From positions 6,192,340 to 6,256,339 of the forward strand of contig NC_061863.1 of the NCBI RefSeq assembly GCF_907164915.1: 64,000 bases of DNA, read 5' to 3'. This stretch comes from Impatiens glandulifera (lineage: Eukaryota; Streptophyta; Magnoliopsida; Ericales; Balsaminaceae). Both the position numbers and the translations under genes were made by a program. The notes under the pieces are model-generated. The model was not told the DNA's origin. It searched no databases and was given only the letters and a program-made list of their open reading frames with translations. This document shows, piece by piece, positions 10,866 to 21,082 of the stretch; position 1 is the stretch's first letter; the number at the start of each line of letters is the position of its first letter.

Positions 10866-12041
10866 TGTTATGATTGGGATCGCCGATAGAGGACCGGGGT
10901 CCGGCTAAAGGAAACATCTTTACACACACACAACGGTTGGCGCTAATCCGGTTAGGAATTAACACCGGTCTTAACACCACACAAACTATCACAAACTCTT
11001 GAACCGAGTTTAAGGGCGGAAATGTTTGTTTTAGCCTGAAGCAACACACACGGATCAGATAGAAATAAGAATGGAGAAGAGTCGATTAGAATAAGGGGAG
11101 ATCGATTCGGTTAGTTAAATGACCGAAAATGATTAACGAACACAAGACACATATTTTATGGATGTTCGGAGATGAAACTCCTACGTCACCCATTTTCTCA
11201 AACAAGCGAGAAGGATATTCACTAAGGAATATTCAACAACACAATACACCACACGATCGAGTCTTATTTACTGCTCGATGTTCAACACTCACACAGTATT
11301 GTAATACACTTTTACAAATATATAAATACCTAGAACTTAACAGTTTATTTTTATCACTCAATAGCTTTGTAAATTTCTCAAGGTATGTTCTCAAGAGTGA
11401 AAGGATCGCGCAAGGAGCCAGAATCCAGAAGATTTTCTTCAGCTCTTTAGCTTCTTTTTATAGTGGAAATATGACAACGGTCATATTTCTCTCTTTGATG
11501 TCGTGCCGGCTCAAATCAGGTAACTTGTACGTTTTGTATTTGTACACTTGGCAACTGTACATTTGACGGTTGACGGCTCCTTGGAGGTTGCTTCTAGATT
11601 TATACCAAATTAGGTAATTGTTCATATGTCAGTTGCATGCAGTCTAATCAGCAGACTTGTTTCAGAAGACAAGTGACGCAGTCTGAACCTTTGACGACCT
11701 TCCACTGCACATTCCCAAAGAATATATGTTTGTATCAACACGTCAGCTGCCAATATATCCATATCTTTGATTTTGTTTTGATTTAAACTGTCTGGTGAAA
11801 ATGTATGTTGCCTTAGGATTTGATCTGACCGAACACATATCGGTTGATAACTTGACCGGTCCTGAATTTTAATCGAGTCGGACTTCCGAGAATGTAAATA
11901 AGAAGTTTCAGTTTGTGTTGTTTTAGGAAAATAGTTTTGACCGATCAAGTTGAAAGTATGTACCTGCACATAAAATTGAATTTAATTAAGTTCTTTAGAT
12001 AGTTAATTACTTATTAATTATCTCTCTAATTTTTTCTAACA
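10866..12041 (-). mobile_element. Solo LTR of a copia element related to element A
   Basis: The segment starts TGTTATGATTGG, ends TTTTTCTAACA, and is flanked by TGCTT (10861-10865) and TGATT (12042-12046), a 5-bp duplication with one mismatch. Removing it restores continuity with the second CACTA copy (gttactaatcagtaacaac near 17655). About 200 bases (10985-11195) match the LTR of element A at 7319-7500. The orientation follows that match. No internal coding sequence is present, so it is a solo LTR left by LTR-LTR recombination. Confidence 0.75.
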
Positions 12042-12235
12042 TGATTAGTAATAACTGTGAAAATCTAGAGTTGTTATTGGTGATAGTATCAGTAATGACA
12101 ATAACTTTAAAGACTCGTTACTGATATATATATATTATATATATATATATATATAAATATAAATACAGAGAGGTGTTACAGATATTAATATTAGTAATGG
12201 CGCTATAACCGTTATTGATATTAACGGCTACCAAA
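12042..12235 (+). repeat. CACTA internal segment, copy 1 (second part)
   Basis: Sequence such as aaaatctagagttgttattggtgatagt corresponds to 17670-17700 of the right-hand copy, including a (TA)n run at 12122-12155 and the word taatggcgctata. It is cut at 12235 by the 5' LTR of copia element B. Confidence 0.7.
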
Positions 12236-12863
12236 TGGTTTTGGGGTGAGCTCAAATGGTTTTGGGCTTGACCAAAAATAAAGCCCATTAGGGCATTTCA
12301 TCAATTAACACGCAAAAAAAAGATATAACTTTCTCCTCGATCTCTACTCCCTCTTCCCTGTAAACTTTATTCTCTCTAGAGAATGATTCCAATCAGCCTC
12401 CGACCAGTTGATCAGGTTAGTTCGTGTAGGCGAGAACATCATCCCTTTTGTTGTTCTTCTCTGATCAGCGGCTTTAGGCCAGTCATAGTTTTCTTTTGCC
12501 TCTATTTTTTCTAGTCATCTTTGATGATGATGATATATGTTGTAATGACAAGTTAGGATGAGGTTATTTTATGTTTCTTATTAGATTACCTCTAGGCTTA
12601 TATTTGACAGCATTTATATACACATTGATATAATGGATGGTTTAAGTGGCCTAAGGGTCCCGTGGTTTTTACCTTAATTGGGTTTTACACATAAAATCTC
12701 GGTGTCTTTTTTCTTTGATTGTTTGATTGTTTGAAATCTATTTTACTCAATTGAATTGGTTGCCCATTTGATTATACAGAAGGGGAAAAAGAAGTTTTAG
12801 GCCTTTGTTGTAGCTTGTCTAATTGGATTGTTAAACATGTACTTTTATTCGTTTTCTCTAACA
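12236..12863 (+). repeat. 5' LTR of copia element B
   Basis: It starts at TGGTTTTGGGGTGAGCTC, corresponding to TGTTGGGGTCAGCTC in the 3' LTR, and ends TTTTCTCTAACA. At 628 bases it is longer than the 3' LTR, with several indels between them, implying age or independent origin. Confidence 0.8.
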
Positions 12864-12865
12864 AG

Positions 12866-12876
12866 TGGTATCAGAG
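12866..12876 (+). other. Primer binding site of copia element B
   Basis: TGGTATCAGAG lies two bases (AG) after the LTR end CA. It matches the initiator tRNA-Met 3' end used by plant copia elements. Confidence 0.85.
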
Positions 12877-12987
12877 ATGAGTTAATTTGGTGGTGATTCT
12901 TGTATAATTCAAATAGAAGAATCGTTGAATAGTAATGACACGATGATCAAACTCACAACTACCAACTAAACAATCTAAAAGTCACGG

Positions 12988-14215
12988 ATGGAAGACTTAT
13001 TGTGTAATTATGATTATGAAGACACTATCTTGGGTGATAAAGACAAACCAGAGGCTATGTTAGATTCAGATTGAAAGAAGCTGAACAGAAAAGCAGTTGG
13101 TAAGAAAAGACAATGGGTTGACAATAACATTTATCAGCATGTGGCTATTGAGGTTAATGCTCATAAAGTGTGGACTATTTTGAATGAGTTGTATGAGAAA
13201 AATAACACTCAAAATAGAGCATTTCTATTTAGAAAGCTTTGCTCGTTGAAATATCAAGATGGATCTTCTATGTCCGAGCATCTAAATGCTTTTAGGGTAT
13301 TCTAAATGAGTTGGCTGCGATAGGAATAAAATTTATGATGAGCTTCATGTTATGTGTTTAATTAATTCTTTGTCTGATAGTTGGGAGACACTTGTGGTTT
13401 CAATTACCAATTCTATTCCACAAGGTAAGCTCACTTTAAAAATGATGAAAGACAACGTGTTGAATGAAGATGCTAGAAGAAAAGAACAAGGCTTCTCGAC
13501 TCTAAGTCAGGTATTTGTGACCGAGAGAAGGTATAGAAGTTAAAGTAAAACTCCAAAGAATCGTAGTGGCAGTTCAGACAGGTTGCGGGGAACATTCAGC
13601 TCGAGAAAAGAGATTACATGTTATCATTGTGGCAAGCTAGGACACAAAAAGTATAAGTACATATCTTTCAAGCGGGAACAAAAGAAGAATAAGCAAGATA
13701 TAAGTAATAAGGTTGCAATTGTGGGTGGTAACGACATCGATATTGTTTACGACAATGATAGTATCAACCTTGTTTCTCAAGATACACAATGGGTGGTAGA
13801 CTCGGGTGCTTCTTATCATCTCACCAATCGTTGTGATATATTTACTTCTTATACTAGTGGACAATTTGATTCAATGATGCTGGGAAACCATGTTACGTAT
13901 AAGATTGTTGGAAAATGATATGTATGTTTAGATACTAACACTTCGTGCAAGCTACTTTTGACGAATGTTCGACATGTTCCTAATATTCGGATGTATTTGA
14001 TCTCCACTTGCATTCTTGATGATGAGGACTATCATAGTCACTTTGGTGAAGGAAAATGGAAACTCACTAAGGGGTCTTTGGTGGTAGCTAAAAGAATGAA
14101 AGTCGGTTCACTTTATGTAATAGAGGCTAAGTCTTACGGGGGAAAACAAATGAAATTAATGATTGTTCAGCACAACTTAGGCATAAACGACTTGCTCACT
14201 TAAGTCAGAATGGCA
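12988..14215 (+). pseudogene. Copia element B: gag and protease region
   Basis: Gag starts near MEDLLCNYDYEDTILG and runs with several stops into MCLINSLSDSWETLVVSITN (13352-13543), the UBN2-type gag. The zinc knuckle reads CYHCGKLGHKKYKY, with the last Cys replaced by Tyr. The protease retains WVVDSGASYHLT (Asp-Ser-Gly intact) near 13790-13830 but meets a TGA at 13916. It then resumes with TNVRHVPNIRMYLIST and GKWKLTKGSLVVAKR before shifting frame near 14200. Broken by at least four stops or shifts. Confidence 0.8.
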
Positions 14216-15330
14216 TGCGAGTTCTCTCCAAGATAATCGATCTTCAAGGCTTGAAGTCCACAAATTTGAAGACATGCATGGATTGCTTAGTTGGTAATCA
14301 ACATAGAGTTTCCTTCAAGAGTTTCTCTCCATCTATGAAGCCCAATATCCTAGATATGGTTCACACAGACATATGTTCTATGGATTCCTTGACTTTAGGT
14401 GGTGCTCATTATTACATCACTTTTATCGATGATTGCTCAAGGAAGGTGTGGGCCTATTTCTTGAAGACTAAGGATCAAGCATTTGAATACTTCAAGTTAT
14501 TTCACGCTGAAGTGGAGAGAGAAACTGGGAAGAAGTTGAAATGTGTTCGTTCGGACAAATATGATGAATATAGAGGGCCATTTGTGGAATACTATAAAAG
14601 TCATGGGATCAAGCTTTTGAAGACTGTGCCAAAAACACTTCAACAGAATGGAGTCGCAAGAGGATGAACATGTATATCAATGAGAGAATCTTGTGTATGT
14701 TGTCTCATTCTAAGTTGCATAAATCCTTTTAGGGAGAGGCAATGAAGACATCGGTTGATCTAATAAACCTTTCACCCTTAACTCTTTTAGATGGCAACGT
14801 TTCAGAAAGAATTTGGAGATGTAAAGACGTCTCTTATGATCACTTGAGATTTTTATGTTGTAAAGTGTTTGTTCATGTTCCTCGAGATAGGATAACTAAG
14901 CTTGATATCAAGACGAGATAATGTATCTTTATTGGGTATGACCACGGAGAATTTGGGTATCGATGTTAGAACCAGGTTAACAAGAAACTCATTAGAAGCA
15001 GAGATGTGGTATTTTTGAAGATCAGACCATTGAAGACTTTGAGAAAAAGAAAAGCCAAAGTCTACGAAGAATGAATTGTCCGATAATGGTAGGATTCGTA
15101 CACCACAATCATAGTCCAATGATGTGGAAAATGCCCAAGTTGAGGTTGATGAGACTCTTCTAGTTGATGTTGAGCCAACAGAGGAAGTTGAACAAGATGA
15201 TGATAGTTCTCTAAACTCACCCAATGATCAGCATATTAGAAGATCTAGTAGGCAACAACTACCTTCTAGTAGGTATCCTCCTAATGAGTATGTGATGTTG
15301 ACTGACGGGGGAGAACTAGAAACCTATTAA
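14215..15330 (+). pseudogene. Copia element B: integrase region
   Basis: The frame carries LKTCMDCLVGNQHRVSF (end of the HHCC zinc motif), then MVHTDICSMDSL with the first catalytic Asp, and CVRSDKYDEYRGPF with the second. At the third catalytic residue the sequence reads LQQNGVARG and then stops: one base is missing where the family has Gln-Asn-Gly-Val-Ala-Glu, so the Glu is lost by frameshift. Further fragments run to RRSSRQQLPSSRYPPNEYVM near 15300. Not functional. Confidence 0.8.
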
Positions 15331-16870
15331 GAATTATTGTCTCATGAAAACAAGAACAAGTGGTCGGTGGCAATGCAAGAAGAGATAAATTCCTTGTAAG
15401 AGACCGAGACTTATGACTTGGTGAAACTTCCGAAAAGAAAGAAGACTTTAAAGAACAAATGAGTATTCAAGTTGAAGCATCAAGAGAATAGCTCACAACC
15501 TCGATACAAAGAAATACTGGTTGTGAAGGGCTTTGGTTAGAAAAAGGAGATTGATTTTGAAGAGATCTTCTCACCGGTTGTGAAGAGATCATCCATCAGA
15601 GTTGTGTTAGCATTGGCTACTAGTCAAGATTTGAAAATTGAACAACTTGATGTGAAGACTGCATTTATCTATGGTGACTTGGATGAAGAGGTCTATATGG
15701 AACAACCCGAGAGTTTCAAAGTTAAAGGTAAAGAAGATCTTGTATTTATGTTGAGAAAAAATATGTACGGGCTCAAGCACGCACCTAGACAATGGTACAG
15801 GAAATTTGACTCCTTCATGGAAGCAAATGGGTATAGTGAGACTACTTCTAATCATTGTATTTTCATCAAGAGATACGACATTGATGATTATGTTATTCTT
15901 CTGCTTTATGTTGATGATATTCTGATTGTTGAGCAATATATTGCGAAAATTGAGAAGCTCAAAAGGGATTTGAACAAGTCTTTTATGATGAAGGATTTGA
16001 GTTTAGTGAAGTAGATGCTAGGTATGGAAATCACAAGAGACAGAAAGAACATAACACTTTAGCTATCACAGGAGAAGTACATTGAGAAGGTACTTGAGAG
16101 GTTTGCAATGAAAAATGAAAATCTAGTTTCAGTTCCACTTGCAGGTCATTTCAAGTTAAGTTCTATACAATGTCCTACAAGTGAGAAAGAGAAAGATGAG
16201 ATGAAGAATATACCTTATGCCTCCGCAGTTGGTAGTCTTATGTATGCCATGGTATGTACTAGGCCGGACATAGCACACGTAGTTGGTGCTGTTAGTCGGT
16301 ATCTCTCAAACCCAAGAGAAGAACATTGGTTTGTTGTCAAGTGGATTCTCAGATATCTTCAAGGCTCTCTTCGAAAGTACGTTTATGTTTCGAAAGTGAT
16401 ACTCCTATTTGGAAAGCTTTACAAATTCTGATATGGCGGGTGATGTTGATTCAAGAAAATTTGTATCAGGTTTTTGGTTACCTTTGCGGGCGGTGTTGTT
16501 TCGTGGCAGTCAAGGTTATAAAAGTGTGTTGCTTTGTCTACTACAGAAGCTGAGTATATTGCAGCTACTGAGGAATGTAAAAATGTGTTATGAATGAAGA
16601 AGTTCCTATAGAAGTTTGGCCAAAAGCAAGAGAAATTCACTTTATTTCGCGACAGTTAAAGTGTCATTCATCTCTCGAAGAATTTATCTTTTCATTCGAG
16701 ATCCAAACACATCGAAGTGAGATATCATTGGATACGTGATATTCTTAAGGAAAAAGAGCTAAACTTGGAGAAGATTCATACAAGTGAGAATGGTGCAGAT
16801 ATGTTTACAAAGTTCTTGTCTAAGGACAAGTTTGAAGATTGTCGGGAGAGAGCGAGTTTATTGGAACCCG
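15331..16870 (+). pseudogene. Copia element B: reverse transcriptase and RNase H region
   Basis: The RT starts within WSVAMQEEINSL-type sequence with stops. It is open from 15580 to 16014, with LDVKTAFIYGDLDEEVYMEQ, NMYGLKHAPRQWY and the catalytic LLLYVDDILIV. A TAG at 16012 ends this stretch. RNase H follows in pieces (ASAVGSLMYAMVCTRPDIAH, then a frameshift near 16430 and recognisable sequence to about 16860). The YVDD box is intact but the frame is broken repeatedly. Confidence 0.8.
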
Positions 16871-16895
16871 CGAAGTTGTGCTGACGAGGGAGATT

Positions 16896-17488
16896 TGTTG
16901 GGGTCAGCTCAAATAGTTTTGGGCTTGACCAAAAATAAAGCCTACTAGGGCATTTCATTAATTAACACACAAAAAATAAAAATAAATAAATTTATCTCAG
17001 ATCTCTACACCCCTTCCTTGTACACTCTGTTCTCTCTAGAGAAGGATTCCAATCAGCCTCTGACCAGTCAGGCGAGAACATCATCCCTTCTTTTGTTCTT
17101 CTATGATCAGTGGCTTTGGACAGACACAGTTTGTTTTTGCCTCTATTTTTTCTATCCATCTTTGATGATGATGATGATATATATTGTAATGACAAGTTAG
17201 GATGAGGTTATTTGATGTTTCTTATTAGATTACCTCTAGGCTTGTATTTGACAATATTTGTATACTCATTGATATAATGGATGGTCTGTGGTTTTACCTT
17301 AATTGGGTTTTCTACGTAAAATCTCGGTATTTTGTTTATTTGATTGTTTGATTGTATGAAAGTTATTTTGCTCAATTGAATTAGCTGCCCATTTGATTAT
17401 ACATAAGGGGAAAAAGAAGTTTTAGACCTTTGTTGTAGCTTGTCTAATTGGATGGTTAAATAGGTACTTTTATTCGTTTTCTCTAACA
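16896..17488 (+). repeat. 3' LTR of copia element B
   Basis: The LTR starts TGTTGGGGTCAGCTC right after a purine tract (gacgagggagatt) and ends TTTTCTCTAACA; 593 bases. It differs from the 5' LTR by many substitutions and several indels (a gap near the aatcagcctctgaccagt word and a longer ATG repeat, among others). Confidence 0.8.
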
Positions 17489-17888
17489 ATTTTGTATATT
17501 ATTTATGAATATTGTTGGGATTAGTATATTTATTTGTGATTTTTTTTTCAAACAGCTATTCATTATTGTTTACAGGGATAAATAATATTACGAAACAAAA
17601 ATAATCGGAAAATAATTACTATCAATAACGGTTGTCCAAATCTAGAGCTGTTACTAATCAGTAACAACTGTCAAAATTTAGAGTCATTATCGGTGATAGT
17701 AAGTAACGGCATTATCCCATTACTGATATATATATATAAATACAAAGAACCGTTACAGATATAAATATCAGTAATGACGCTAGAAATGGTAATGGGAAAT
17801 AAGGTTGTTATTGAAACTTATTAGTAATAGCCTTTTCCACTTTCAGTAACGGTTTTAGCCGTCGCTGATGCCCCTTTTTCTACTAGTG
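17489..17888 (+). repeat. CACTA internal segment, copy 2, and right terminus
   Basis: It begins ATTTTGTATATTATTTATG, matching 10696 onward, without the solo LTR present in copy 1. It passes through the subterminal repeats (cagtaacggttttagccg) to the CACTA end at 17888. It preserves the uninterrupted target of the solo LTR. Confidence 0.75.
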
Positions 17889-19489
17889 TTCGCACATATT
17901 CTCATTATGTCCATTACATTAAAAACTCTCAGTTGACGTGATTATAAGTTTTTCAATTTCTAACTGGACAAAAGAACATTTGTCACATCTTGAATTAGTT
18001 GAGTCATTGCACTAATTGACTATTAATACAACATCATAAATTTAACAACCTTTGATAACCGTCATCTGATTACTATATATGACTGTCTCTAACAACATCG
18101 CAACCTATTGACCAAACATTCTGATGTGCCTAAAATCTTCACATCAATAGTCACTAGAGTTTTACGAATGAGACATATCAAAATAAAGTTCTAACTTTTA
18201 TCAAATTATGAGAAACGATAAAATGATAAATTGTTTCCATTATTCCAGTCTTATGGAAATTATAAGCCTTCTTAAAAAAAGACAAAGTAAACATGTCGCA
18301 TCATGACGCTTTATCACTTTCGCACTCCTTAATGGTCTCAAACTGTCCCACAATAATCGAACCGAATTGCCCTGTTTGGAGCGGTTTTCTCCGGTTTGAC
18401 CGAGAATGGAGCTGGTATTTGTGTCCTTGTCCTACCTCGTCCCGCCCAATCTTACTTCGATTCTGTTCTGAAACTATAATTACAATTAAATATATAAAAT
18501 CACAAATATATTTATTTATTCATTATATTTTATAAGAGATTTAAGTTAATTTCTGTATAATAATATAAATTTTCAATATATTACAATATATATTATATTA
18601 AAATATCTATTTATATAATTTTATTATATAATTTTTTAGAAAATATGGTATAAACGGTTCCCCGTGAGGATTCTTCGAAATCGAACAGGGTGAGAATGGG
18701 TGAGAATGATAGTAAAAACAAATCTCCGAATTAAAAAAAAACGGGGATAGTAAATGTATTCTACACTCCGAACCGTTCAATTGTCATCCATATTCATCGA
18801 CCTCCTTCGTTGAAAAACAAGCTTCCAACATATTTTGTTGTGCTATACTAATTGAATAAAAAAATAAGATAATTAATTTTGTTAATAATGTTTTAAAAAA
18901 ATATATTTATTAGTTTTTATTTTCTTAAACAATAATTTTTTCATCTATTTTTTTATTAATTAATAACTATTATATTATAACATTATTTGTACTAATCATT
19001 TTTTATGATTTTTAAATCATTATATTTTTTTATAAAATAGAACAAATATTAAATAAATAAAAATGTATACCAAAATAGTCAATCTATGAAACAAAATTTT
19101 GAACATGTAAAGATCTTTTTGTGCTTTGAGTTTAAATAGTGATGTCTGTAGGATGTCATTCTAGTTTCTCCTTCATTAAAAAAAATGATAAAAAACTTAT
19201 TGAAAATAGATATTTATCACACTTACCGTTCATTGAAAATCATAAATTAAAATAAAGTTAAAAGTTTTTTTTTTCTTTATTATAAGATTTTTAAAGAAAA
19301 ATTTATTCATAATAAAAGTTTGTGTTGTTTTGTTTGGTATAATTTTTTATTTATTTAATCTATAATTTTATTTATCAGATTATTTTTAGAAGTAATATGT
19401 ATAATGTTTCTTATAGATCTAATTATATTTTAAATAACTCTATATACATTATTTTGTTTAGAATAGTTAAGCTATTTAAAACAATACAA
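17889..19489. other. AT-rich intergenic DNA
   Basis: No gene seen. A stretch at about 18350-18790 has GC-richer blocks (gagcggttttctccggtttg, cggttccccgtgaggattc) ending in caattgtcatccatat. This loosely resembles the ends of hAT-type non-autonomous elements, but no paired terminus or 8-bp duplication was found. Confidence 0.5.
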
Positions 19490-20030
19490 AATTAAGAACA
19501 TAATTCAAGTATGAATAATTCTCGTTCTATGGTTAAAATCTGTACTCTTAATAACTAATTTAAAATCATGGATCGATTAAGATTGTATCTAGTTTGTCTT
19601 TATTAGATTTGAATTATAACTTATTTTGACTAATATACTAATTTCGTTTTTAAGCTTTATTAATTCTCATTCCTAAAATCATCGATCGCCTAAGATTGTA
19701 TCTAGTTTGTCTTTATTAGATTTGGATTATAACTTATTTTTGACTAATATACTAATTTCGTTTTTAAATTAAATTTTATTAATTCTCATTCCTAATTCAT
19801 TCTGACTAAAGATATATCCGCAATTTTGGTGTAAGTTATATATAACCGTCCGATTTAAGGCTATTACGAGTTTTGTATTATAATATCATATTTTATATTT
19901 AATAATCTCTACCATATTATTTACATTTTATTATAAGACTATCAAACATCTCATCTCCTTAAATATCAATATATTTTATTGTTTATAGATTAATTTTGGT
20001 ATACAACACAACACAAAATATATAAAAATA
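19490..20030 (+). repeat. Dispersed repeat, copy upstream of AP2M
   Basis: The block from aaattaagaacataattcaa to about tacaacacaacacaaaatat is homologous, in the same orientation, to 31370-31790. Shared words include gttttgtattataatatcat and tattttatatttaataat. Inside this copy a unit of about 115 bases (19561-19675 and 19676-19795, starting taaaatcatsgatcg) is tandemly duplicated. The family is unknown; no protein is encoded. Confidence 0.6.
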
Positions 20031-21082
20031 GAGGAGATGATTGATTAACAACCTTATCGTTAGAGATAGATTTACTAAGAGGCTTTCTTATCGTAGAAAT
20101 GTGACATGACCCATTATTTTCTAATTTGTTTTTCAATTTAATTCACAATTTGCTTCTCTAATATAAAATATGGCAAAACTCATATTTATCCATTCATTTT
20201 ATTCATATTTTTTTTAAGCTCACTTCAACTCTTATTTCTGAATCCGCAACTACTCGTTGTCGCCTTAATCTGCAACACAATTATCTGAAAATGAAACAGA
20301 ATAGATGCATCGTCGTTTCAGAATTAAGTTGAAGAAGATGAAGGTAAAAATTTTGTCCGCATTAAGACTTACAAAAAAAAAAAAAATGAATATACCACCT
20401 ATAATAAGAGGAACTTGTGTATATTACAAATTAACGGTTTTATAATATTTTAAATATTTATAATATAAATTTAAATAAAAATAAATATATAATAAACAAT
20501 TTCAAATAAAAATAAATGTAAAAAAAATAAATTAAACAAAAAAAAATGTATATGAAAAAATTTCAAACAAGATTATATTTCAAACTTATTTAAATATATA
20601 TAATTATTATAATTGTTATCCTTATTTTTATATTATAAATTATATTACTCTTTTAATTATTGTATTTTTTTTTATAATGAAGACTTAACTTACAAAAAGC
20701 CTGCTGGAATTCCGCTGGCAAGAGGAAATCACGAAAACGCCGTTTGTTTTAATCTTAATCGCAAGAAGCGATTTGGCCGACTGCTGTTTGCCGGTCAAAT
20801 CGCAATCGCAATTAAACTGAATCAAACAAAGCCTTAATCTCTCTCTCACTCTCATCAAGCTTTCTCTGTTTAGTCAATCTCTAGACTAAACGAATAAGAA
20901 GAATATCTCTAGACAAATCGTTGCCGGAAAAAGACCAATTTCTTCGTCAAATTCCTGCACAATCGAGCTGAAAAGCAGCTCAAATCGAAGATCATTCACT
21001 GCTACAGATCTGATCCAGATTCATCAAATCTTAGTTTCTGGTTCAACAATCGAATTCAGAATCTTCCTACTGGATCGTAGTC
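20031..21082 (+). promoter_or_regulatory. Upstream region and 5' UTR of AP2M
   Basis: AT-rich to about 20690, then a GC-richer segment to the ATG at 21083. A pyrimidine-rich stretch (ctctctctcactctcatcaa, 20832-20852) is typical of a plant 5' leader. A TATA-like run (aaatatatataattat) sits near 20591, too far upstream to assign. Transcription start not determinable from sequence alone. Confidence 0.4.

Larger units (their letters stand above)
12236..17488 (+). mobile_element. Tnt1-like Ty1/copia retrotransposon (element B), degenerate
   Basis: The element has two LTRs (12236-12863 and 16896-17488), a tRNA-Met-type PBS, and gag, protease, integrase, RT and RNase H remnants in copia order. Wording in the protease, integrase and RNase H regions (MVHTDICSMDSLTLGGAHYY, SAVGSLMYAMVCTRPDIAH) is close to tobacco Tnt1. 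The flanking pentamers do not match (CCAAA before, ATTTT after), and the right flank jumps back to sequence also present at 10694. The copy therefore looks recombinant rather than a simple insertion. Confidence 0.85.
9439..17888. mobile_element. Non-autonomous CACTA (En/Spm-type) transposon with nested insertions
   Basis: The right end, read inward on the minus strand, is CACTAGTAGAAAAAGG, a canonical CACTA terminus. The left end is TACTAGTAAAAAAAC, matching it with the first base changed. Both sides are flanked by TTC (9436-9438 and 17889-17891), the 3-bp duplication expected of CACTA elements. Both ends carry subterminal arrays of short inverted words (agtaacgg, ccgttactgat). No transposase is visible. 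The interior holds an LRR-kinase gene fragment, a solo LTR and a copia element, so the element was about 2 kb before the insertions. Confidence 0.8.

Noticed and set aside
11129..11969. Open frames of 115-145 codons on both strands
   Set aside because: They lie within the solo LTR and have no recognisable domain.
18340..18800. Possible hAT-type element by analogy with 59009-60828
   Set aside because: Only one end-like word (caattgtcatccatat) seen; no partner terminus or 8-bp duplication.
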